DNA of 64,000 nucleotides from Carallia brachiata (taxonomy: Eukaryota; Streptophyta; Magnoliopsida; Malpighiales; Rhizophoraceae): positions 6,885,612 through 6,949,611 of the forward strand of contig JADCRB010000028.1 of the NCBI GenBank assembly GCA_021464245.1, read 5' to 3'. A program made the position numbers and the translations under genes. Shown in pieces: positions 55,516 through 64,000 of the stretch (position 1 is its first letter; the number at the start of each line of letters is the position of its first letter). The notes below the pieces were generated by a model. That model ran no database searches. It was not told the origin of the DNA and saw nothing but the letters and a program-made list of their open reading frames with translations.

Positions 55516-57050
55516 AGAGAGTTTTTAGTTTTAGATTCCATAGAGATTTTGATGGGGAGTTCGGGAATTCCAGGGTGTGATTCCAGTTAAATTTAGAAAG
55601 AATAATGACATTTAACCGCACGAAAACCACGAAAGGAAACGGAGATGTGATTTTTGTTTTTTTTTTTAAATTCAAAACTAAGGAGCGTTTTTAATTTTTT
55701 AAATTTTTTTTAATTATATTAAATACCTTTAAAATAACACTAAATATAATTTAAAATTTTTTAATTATAAAAATAATATTTAAAGTAATACTAAAGATTA
55801 TTTAAGATAATATTAAAAATTACTTATAATTTTTTTATAAAAATTTACTTTTTATAAAAAAAATATGACCTAAATCAAAATATAACAAATTTTGTGCATT
55901 TCTTGATATTTTTTGCCGTACCATATAGCATTACCTGTTTAGAGAAAGTTACTCCCAAACAGGTGTAGACTAAAAAGGCGCGAGTGTAACCTATCAAAGG
56001 TCTTTTTTTTTTTTTTTTTTGGTTAATTTTTTGAAATTTAATTAAAAATTAATTTAATTATACTTAACATATTTCACTTAGTATTTCTCTTTGAAAAAAT
56101 TCTACCAGGTGACTTTTTTCAAGATCTTATATTATTTCTTGCTCCTAACTTTTGTCTTTGTCGATTTATCTTTCTTCAATTTTGTGAGATTTTTCAATCG
56201 GATTGAGAATACTTGAGGGAACTACATTTGTCGCCATAGATTAGGATTTTTTTCGTGCCTTCTTCCTCTTCGGTTGTTGTCAATTTGCTTCTGCCTTTGC
56301 TCTTCATTTCTTTTCTAAATGCAGCAACACAGATTTGGATTAGCATTGCAATTAACATCCCAACAAAATTTTCAGAAATCCAATGGAGGATAGATATCTC
56401 CCCTCTTGAACACCTGGGATTAAGGGTGTTCAAAAACTACCAAAATCTGCCCAAATTAATCTGCCTAGACCCGCACCCCCCAAACCAAAAGAAGAAAAAA
56501 ACAAAAACACAGAGAGATGAATGAATAGAGGAAGTTATCTCCCATTCATTTTGACAAATTCATGACACTTCTCTCCATTGGCAACAGCGCCCGGCCTAAT
56601 GCAGAAAATCCAACAACGGAAATCACAAGAATCAACATTGAATATCCGGGAACCAGCCATGGCCCAGTTTATAGCAATATATCTACACTACAGTTCTGTA
56701 AAAATCATTCGTTCAAGAATTTAACGATACTTGCTAAAGTGTTACTAGTTCTACTATAGAGATTATAATTTTAAGCTCACAAATCTACCACAAATTATTG
56801 ACACCTCAAACCCGGAAGGATTTTATCTTACTATCTTGTTACTCATAGGTTTCAAATCAAAAGAAGAACAGGCGAACATTCCATTAAATTCACTCACAAT
56901 GTTACAATCGCAAAACATGGAACAAGCAATTGAAAAGCTTGGATTAATTAATCCAAAAAAGCTGTTTTATTGAAAAGGATGGCATAATTCCTCAAGTTCA
57001 AGAATAAAAAGGATATGATACAACTGCAGATTAGATTCCCTAAAAGTACT
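55516..57050. other. intergenic DNA, no supported gene
   Basis: A short GTGTTCAAAAAC element end at 56422 is a hAT-like fragment. At about 56560-56680 on the minus strand, 37 hydrophobic codons (WLVPGYSMLILVISVVGF) end in a stop and might be the tail of a broken membrane-protein exon. I cannot identify it. Confidence 0.35.
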
Positions 57051-57057
57051 AACAACT

Positions 57058-57282
57058 TCAAGAAAACACATAAGAAGCAGAACCAATATCTACTTTACCC
57101 TTCCCCATTTTCTTAGGAAGGAGAGTTTGGTGAATGTTGGGCAATACACCTCCATTAGCAATGGTAACAGACCCAAAAGGCTTGCTTAACTCCTCATCAT
57201 TCCTCAAAGCAAGCTGGATGTGCATTGGCACTATACCATTTTTCTTGTTGTCTCTTGCTGCATTTCTAGCAAGTTCCAAGAC
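57058..57282 (-). pseudogene. histone H2A, isolated second exon
   Basis: After a CTAG acceptor at 57283 the minus strand reads [19 protein letters not shown], then [14 protein letters not shown] and [20 protein letters not shown], the C-terminal half of histone H2A, and stops at 57058 after SASYVFS. The start VLELA at an acceptor agrees with the known intron position of plant H2A genes. I find no first exon (the basic N-tail and RIARFLKAGKYAE-type helix) within about 1 kb upstream. Changes such as RH to MH and KLLG to KPFG, and an altered tail, point to a relic duplicated from genomic DNA. Confidence 0.82.
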
Positions 57283-57289
57283 CTAGAGT

Positions 57290-58900
57290 CAAAAGTCACG
57301 TCTATCAGCAGAACCAAAGAACATTTTTATTCAAACAAAAGCAAATAAAAAATAATTTCTTTACGGAAGAAAGAAATTTTTTTTTAATTAAAAAAATCAC
57401 ATCAACAATTAATGACGTGACATGTTGTGTTATGATACTACTAATGACTTACAACTATTCTAAGTAACATGACAATAGATTTAACGGTCAAATTGTCGGA
57501 TAGGCTAACTTAGTCTAATAGACTTAGTATTGTGTATTGATTTTAAAAAAAAAAAAAAAAAAAAAAGAAAGATTATGGACAGAGATTAATATAGTCAAAA
57601 ATATTGTGAGTGAAATTAAAATTTAAATAAAAAATAATAATAAACTAGGTTTGGACCTGTGCTCGTGCAGGCGCGCAAGTGTGTGCTAATGTGAATCTAC
57701 ATTTGGATAATCTGTTGTCTCAGCAATAGAGATGGCATTTAAGCACTTAAAAAGGAAAAAACCCTTTAACTCAAAAAAACATTATATGTTAGACTAAAAA
57801 AAAAGACCATTATCTGACCCAATTCTTTGTGACACAAATGTGTGTTGGACCATTATCTGACCCAATTCTTGTGACACAAATGCGTGTTGGAGTATGGAAA
57901 CAGAAGCAAAAACAACCAAAATGGGCAGAAGATAACAAAAGCAAAAGAATTGTCAAAACTTAATTGAGCAATTCATAAATACATATCAGGTAAACTCAAA
58001 ATTAGATAAAAAATGAAACTAAACCGACTGTAGTAAGATGACAATATGTAGTATTCTCACAAAATTTAACTTGAAGAGAAATTTTTTCATCCAGACCCCC
58101 TCCCCAAAAATAGAAAGAGAACATTTTTATATGGAGTATTCTCACAAAATTACCTCTTCCAAGGATGAGACGGTGAAGTTTTGACTCCTGAAACAATACA
58201 CTAGTGAGATGGTACACAATCCCCGTCGCTGCAACACTCAATTACGCTCATTCTTGTAAGTTGCACAGAATATTAGCTGTCAAGGAAGTCAAATACATAA
58301 ACATTTGAACATAAATTACAAAATGATTGTGTACAAATGAGACATAAGTTAAAAATCTAGACATGACAAAAGGTCACAAAAATTAGCATATAATAAACCT
58401 CAAATAAGTTTGAAATATTAATTTTATAAAATGGCCACATTTTCTTATTATAACCTAACAGTTTTAGTAAAACAATATATTGCAACAGTCAACAAAATGT
58501 GGATTGATTTTCTGTACTCGAAAATATCGAAGAAAAGAAATTTTTTTTTTATCATTTCTATCAATTGCTTTACTAAATACCATTTGTAAATATAAATGAA
58601 ACATGAGAATTCTATAAAATTTCAGAAGACTTTCCCTGAGGTAGTATTTTATGTCTCTTCTCTAATAACATGCCAATTGAAGAAGTACAATTATTCTAAA
58701 TTAATAAATGAAAAATATGTTGAAAAAAATTTTTTTTTTGAACCAAGAGCATGTCAGTATTAATAAAAGCTATATCTCTTTTAGTGAGATGAAATTTTTT
58801 CACATATGTTGACTTCTACATATAATATACAATATGGATATTATGAATTATGAATAATAAATTCTCTTACTCTAGCCTAATATTTATTGATTACCAAAGG
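57290..58900. other. NLR gene 2 downstream region, no recognised gene
   Basis: A minus-strand segment 58251-58153 (acceptor TTACAAG, donor GAGGTAATT) could be an exon of NLR gene 2's 3' part. It encodes GIVYHLTSVLFQESKLH with no homology I know. The rest is AT-rich. Confidence 0.3.
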
Positions 58901-58924
58901 CAGAGCATTTCTCTATTTACATAC

Positions 58925-61900
58925 CTTTCAGTAAACAACTGTTGTATGGTGGCATTAAGATTCCTATGCCAGCGGCCTTTGTAATCATCTTGCTTTTGTT
59001 GTACTCTCACTAGCTTCGGCGTGCTCAAGGCACCATTTGAGAAAAACTCCATTTTTGGGCATTGGCTCACAATAACTTTTGACAAAGACGGGAATTTGAA
59101 GCTGTGATTCGCTGAGCTGAAGCTAATGAGGCTTGGTAAACAAGTGAGTTCCAAAGTGACTAATCTTCTGAACATGACATCCTCTTCAGTTTCACAGCCC
59201 TCCCTGGCTACTATTTCTGTCAACGCATGGCATTGTATTATCCTCATTGTTTGCAGCTGCACCAGAGATTTGGCAGTTGAGGAAGCCACTATGTTTACTA
59301 ATCCATGGCAATCTTTCATTACCAAAGTTGTTAGGCTTTGGAAAGAAGCAGAGGATGGTGCTAGATTTCTTAAATTGTCACAAGATAATACTAGTAGAAT
59401 TTCAAGGCTTGGAAGAACATGGTCCGGCTGAGACTCTTGATTCCATATATGTTCTAGAACAGGCATATTGAGTAATATTAAACGCCGAATTTGGGCCAGC
59501 GCCCTTTTATGTTCCTCATTGTCAAAAAGTTCTTTAGACACAAATAGCCCTTTGAATTGACTATATGCAACAGCAAGTTTCTCCACATTATGGAATCTGT
59601 GAAGGAATTCAAATGGAAAAGCTGTAGATTCATCATGAAAGCATTGCAGCGCAAGAAATTTGAGTTTGTCAAAGAAGTTTGTTCGAAATTGGCATTTCGA
59701 TATCAATGTGGCATCTTCATTGTTCAGTGATAGTTCCTCCAAGCCAGGGGCGACCTGCATACCAAACAATTAAAGGCAACTTACAGTTGATGTTCCCCTA
59801 TCAACTTCAGAAATATATTTTAATAACATTTTTCTGACACGCTTTCATAAAAACAAATAAGAAAGAAGATGAAAATTTACAAAGAAAACCGAAGGTAACT
59901 AAGTTTTGGCTGCTTAATAAAAGTCGACAGAAAATTATTCAATTGGATTGAAATAATTGTACCAAAAGCACTTAGAATATTGGTCATAGGGCAATGACAT
60001 ATTCCCACATATAACAGAGCAACACAGTAAGTTCGGCACTTGGAAAGTCTAGAATAATTACTTGTTTAGATATTGCTCCGAAAAAAATAAAGATATCTGT
60101 CTAGATATCACTCAATGAGATTGTTTACACTTTGTTGGACGTGATAGATGTGTATGATTGTTTACAAGGGAATCATAATAGTTATGTCAATATCGAACAT
60201 ATTGGTTTTTGTTACGTTATGAATCTAAAGTACCTAATTAATTACCACTGCCCTTTTAAATTATTTGATAATATGCCTGAGATGAAAAACACCTTCAGTA
60301 GCCAACCCAGCAGAGACAACTTTGAATATAAGAAGTTTATTATCATTCGGTCTAGGATAGGGGCAAAAATGGGTAGAGAACCATACCTCTTGAAATGAGA
60401 AAAGTGGCTGCATAACTTGGATATCAGGTTGCTCTTCCTCACTTGTTCCCTGCAAACTCTGAGATTCAAAAGAAAATATCTTCATTTTGTCACAATTATA
60501 AACATATAATGTTTTCAATGCTGGCCATTCTGTAGTATGTACTCCCAGGTAGAATTTGTCCAGGTTTGACAATTCCCATAGCTTCAAAGCTTTTAGTTTG
60601 GGAAACATAAACCTAGTAATTGGAGCTTCTTTTCCTCCTTCGCCCATCGCAACAATTTCCTCCACACCACAAGACGTGATGTTGAGGCGTTCAAGCTGCA
60701 GAAGACATTCAGCCACAGAGGCTGGAAAGATACTTTTAAGAAGTGGACAGTCCCAAACAAGCACCGAACGAAGGCTTTGAAAGGGAATATTTCTTTGAGG
60801 ATTTTCCTTCCATATATGCTTTAGATTTGGTAGATTTCGTAAATACAGAGTTCTCAATTGAGTGACTCTTTCTGAACGTGTCTCCTTTATATCCATTAGA
60901 ACTTGAAGATCGAACACCTCTTCTAGTGAGTCACAGTCTTGTACATCCAATTGCTCTAGATCCTGGAATCTTGTCAGCATAATGGACGGGAAAATTTTGG
61001 ATAGTTCTCTACAATGCATTATCTTCAAGTTTTTCAGTTTACAGAAAGACTCTTTGTGGAGTTCATTGTGCCATATCATATTCAGCCTATCCAGGTTGAG
61101 GACTTGCAGTGTATTCAACATAGGTAATGCAACCTGCACATGTTTATTCTAACGTCAACGACCTTCTAAATGCCACAGCAAATAGTAATATAGGTGCCAG
61201 AGAGGGGTAGAGGGAAGAGGCATTCTAATTGCCTATATGATAGAGACGTAACAGTATCAAAGTTAACTTAGGTTATTTTTTTCACAAGCAAATTTTAAAA
61301 GAAAAGCACGTATTTGAGAATTTAAGGAAACAAATTAAAAGAACCAAAACACTTTCATAAAATTTTATAGAATAATAATAATTCACGACGATAAAAGTAC
61401 TACACCTTTTCATCAAATAGGCATAAGTTGGATTCTATATTAAGAGCAACAAGAGTGGAGATAAATGCCTTCAACTCAAGACAATCCTCTATCCACAACT
61501 CTTCCAAGTACGGGAATTCTATCAAGTCACCGATGCAGAATATGCTGAGTTTTGGAAGACCTTTAAGCTTTAAAACTTTTAGATTAGGAAATGGGGCCTT
61601 GCCTATTATCTCCCCTTCTGTAGTTATCACCACATCTTCCATTAACTTGCAGTCACATATTTCAAGTTTTTGGAGTTGTGCAAGTCTTTTGACCATCGAT
61701 GATGTAAATAGGTAATTAAGATTCTGACAAGTCTCCACAGTCAGACTTGTTAACTTATAGAAGGAAGGCTGATCTGCAAAGTGGTCAGGCCATATCTTAT
61801 CCACTCCAATTGAGGACAGCTTCAACTCTTTCAAATTTGGGAAAACAATCTGCAACCACAATTTAGTTACACCAATTATATATATATATATAAGGTCAAA

Positions 61901-64000
61901 TCTATGGCAATTTACAAATTATCGAATGTGGTAAATTGCATTCTTTTTGTGTAAAGAGACTAATATTGGGTAACGAAACAAAAATGTGAATAGCGATCCA
62001 TGCATTCGAAAACACTATACCCTACTTTTATAAAACTAAATGATTATCAAAATTCCATATTCTTATTTCTCTTCCAATAGCCTTAAAAGTGTACTCCCAC
62101 ATGTTGTCCTTATTCTCATAAGTCATAATACTACAATTATTACTAATAAAATTATCTATATCAAATAATTGTCAATAAATTTTTATTATAGGGTTCAAGC
62201 TTTAAGTACGCAGAAAATGAGCGCTGAAAAAGTTTTACCTCCCTTGCTTGATTCCGAATTAATTGGTTCCAACACGACTTCTAAATAATTGGAGTGTCTT
62301 AGATAAAAAAATAAATTTTTATTATATCCTTTATCAATTTGCTTATTGTATCTACTTTTAAAAAACTTATGATTAACAGAACCAAATTGAAAAATTATAT
62401 TTAAAGTTGCAAATAAGTCAAGTTTTATTATGTTCAAATTTAGTTTGTTTAACAAACAAGCTTAAAAAAGAGGCTTTGTGTCATTATCGTTTGATTATAA
62501 GCTGATTGTAAGCTCAGTTTGTTATTATCAACCAAGCTTGCGAGCTTTTTATGAACAACTCATTTAATTTTTTATATTAACAAAAATAATTAAAATTAAA
62601 AAAATTAATTGTTATAAATAGAAGTAAAATGACAAAAATGCCTACTTCCAAAAAAATTTATCAATTAAAAAATATTTAATTCAAAAATATAAATATAAAC
62701 AAATAAAATGAGTCAAATTAAAAATCTCTCTAAAATATAACATATAAGTTTTAATATGAATCTAACAAACTTACTCTAATAACATAATAAATGAATTATT
62801 TTTAATGACTATATAAAGGAGCTTTTTATTGAGTTTTTCAAACTTAAACGAGTCAAACTTTTCATTTTCAGGCTTGGCTCTTTTAATCGTACTTGGTGAG
62901 ATAACTCCATAGCACCAAATACGTCAAGCCTTACTTTTTAACAAGAACACTGTTACATTTCTATAGAAAAAAGTGCGTAAAATGTTAAAATGTTATTAAA
63001 TACAACTGACTGAATTTGATGTGTAATTAGCTGGATTCAAATGCAATTAAAAAGAAGAAAAAAAAAATTACTGTCATTTCTTTACACATAAAATTCAGTT
63101 GGTTGCACATCAAATTCAATCAGTTGCATTCGAGTAACGTTCTGGACATTTTTTTTTTTAAATGTAACTTTTTTCTTTTAACAAATTATATGATATCCAA
63201 ATTCCATATGTTTTTCTTTCTCTTCTAACAGTCTAAGTTGTACGCTACAATAAATAATTAAGTGGGCAACGGTTATTTGGTCAGATGATTTGATGGTTAA
63301 ATTGTGATTATATTATAAACAGGTGTATATTTTATATAACTACATTCAAAAAATATATATTAAAAAATAATTATATTTTTTATTATATATTTTATTACTA
63401 CAATTATACAAAATATAATATTTATTACAATATTGAGACAATTTAACTCCCAATCATTTGCCCACTAATTAAAAGTTAGATAATAGTCTTGAATTCTGAA
63501 CCGACAGCACAGAAATATTCAGGTTTGTGTCTCTAAACGACCCATCCTTGCCCCACACACAAACAAAAATAAGGAAGTATAGAATTAGAATTAGAATGTG
63601 AGCGCATGAGCGTACCATTTCATTAAATAAAGGCATTGAAGTATCACTTGCTGATTCAATTTCCATGACAGGTGGATCCATTGCGGAATGCTTTTGTCTT
63701 GAACGAGACGTGGTTGTGGATGTGGAAGACACTCTCCCTTTGGAACAAAAGCTTCGGAGCCGTGGCAGTTGTAATTTCAAGGAGCATAATTGAGTGAACT
63801 CCACCACTTCATTTTTATCATGATCTTCTTCTTCTTCAAGGAGTATAATTGAGTAAAACGGGAAGAGATTCTTTAATCTATTGCAGCTTCTGACTTTTAA
63901 GATTCTTAGTCTGCATAAGTCCCCATTCAAAAGTTTCCTCCGGGAAATCTTCTCCAGATTCATCAGATTGTGCAAAATCAACGACTCTAGGGCAGGAAAT
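58925..64000 (-). CDS. NLR gene 2: 3' part of a CC-NBS-LRR gene (LRR exons)
   Basis: Visible exons on the minus strand: E1 64000-63616 (3' part), E2 61849-61406, E3 61133-60387, E4 59754-58925. All are open. E2 (444 bp) and E3 (747 bp) are multiples of three with phase-0 borders, so they splice in frame. E1 corresponds to the end of NLR gene 1's first exon, with five A's where gene 1 has four, so its frame is kept through VEFTQLCSLKLQLPRLRSFC to PLFNEM at the GTACGC donor. E2 begins IVFPNLKELKL, E3 VALPMLNTLQVLNLDRLNMIW, E4 VAPGLEELSL. All carry irregular LRRs. The CC-NBS part lies beyond base 64000. E4 ends at a GTATGT donor in phase 2; the last exon is not identified. Probably an active immune receptor gene. 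Confidence 0.85.
62400..62900. repeat. decayed hAT-like repeat in NLR gene 2 intron 1
   Basis: AAGTTGCAAATAAGTCAAG at the left and CAGGCTTGGCTCTTTTAATCG at the right, with AAGCTTGCGAGCTTTTTATGAAC inside, match the design of 54940-55507 and the copy at 21678. It sits in the homologous intron position to 21678, so it predates the duplication. Confidence 0.5.
62960..63180. repeat. small MITE-like repeat, copy 2
   Basis: CAACTGACTGAATTTGATGTG at the left and ACATCAAATTCAATCAGTTGCA at the right form inverted arms with a GAAGAAAAAAAAAATTACTG centre. Similar to 42655-42845. Confidence 0.5.

Noticed and set aside
56560..56680. Hydrophobic minus-strand tail ending in a stop
   Set aside because: Only 37 codons with a stop just upstream, and I could not match it to a family.

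Overview
The window is nuclear DNA of a flowering plant, most likely a eudicot and perhaps a woody rosid. The evidence is GT-AG introns, AT-rich intergenic DNA full of TIR elements and SINEs, a Tat-lineage Ty3/gypsy retrotransposon, and a CC-NBS-LRR resistance gene cluster. I cannot name the species. No CRISPR array, operon or bacterial feature is present.

Layout. (1) 1-7211 is the 3' part of a decayed Ty3/gypsy retrotransposon of the Tat type, with two RNase H domains. Its pol gene is broken by many frameshifts. Between integrase and the 3' LTR it carries an uninterrupted 207-codon WUSCHEL-type homeobox ORF (4770-5393) with homeodomain, WUS-box and C-terminal EAR-like motif, flanked by minisatellites. 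This cargo gene is the most unusual item in the window. (2) 7.2-14.6 kb is non-coding, with a nested pair of TIR elements (10512-11690) and a relic LRR exon (11928-12450). (3) 14970-16383 holds a two-exon L18p/L5e-family ribosomal protein gene, probably organellar. (4) 17.7-31.65 kb, minus strand, is a CC-NBS-LRR gene with a large first exon and many LRR exons. It carries two single-base frameshifts. A second, headless set of LRR exons lies behind it. (5) 31.7-57 kb is gene-poor, with several hAT-type elements that have clear 8-bp target-site duplications, two SINEs, a 220-bp fresh tandem duplication, a CT-rich minisatellite, and broken fragments of an ATG1-like kinase, a DHHC S-acyltransferase and histone H2A. 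(6) 58.9-64 kb, minus strand, is the 3' part of a second NLR gene. Its visible exons are open and phase-compatible, and its 5' end lies beyond the window.

How it fits together. The NLR units are tandem paralogues on one strand: gene 2, gene 1, a headless unit and a relic. The 3' flanking DNA of the cluster is duplicated too (about 8.6-10.25 kb and 51.9-53.4 kb), which points to unequal recombination of gene-plus-flank blocks. Most other coding remnants are dead host-gene fragments. The genes likely to be active are the L18 gene, NLR gene 2, possibly NLR gene 1 if its frameshifts are sequence errors, and possibly the retrotransposon-borne WOX ORF.
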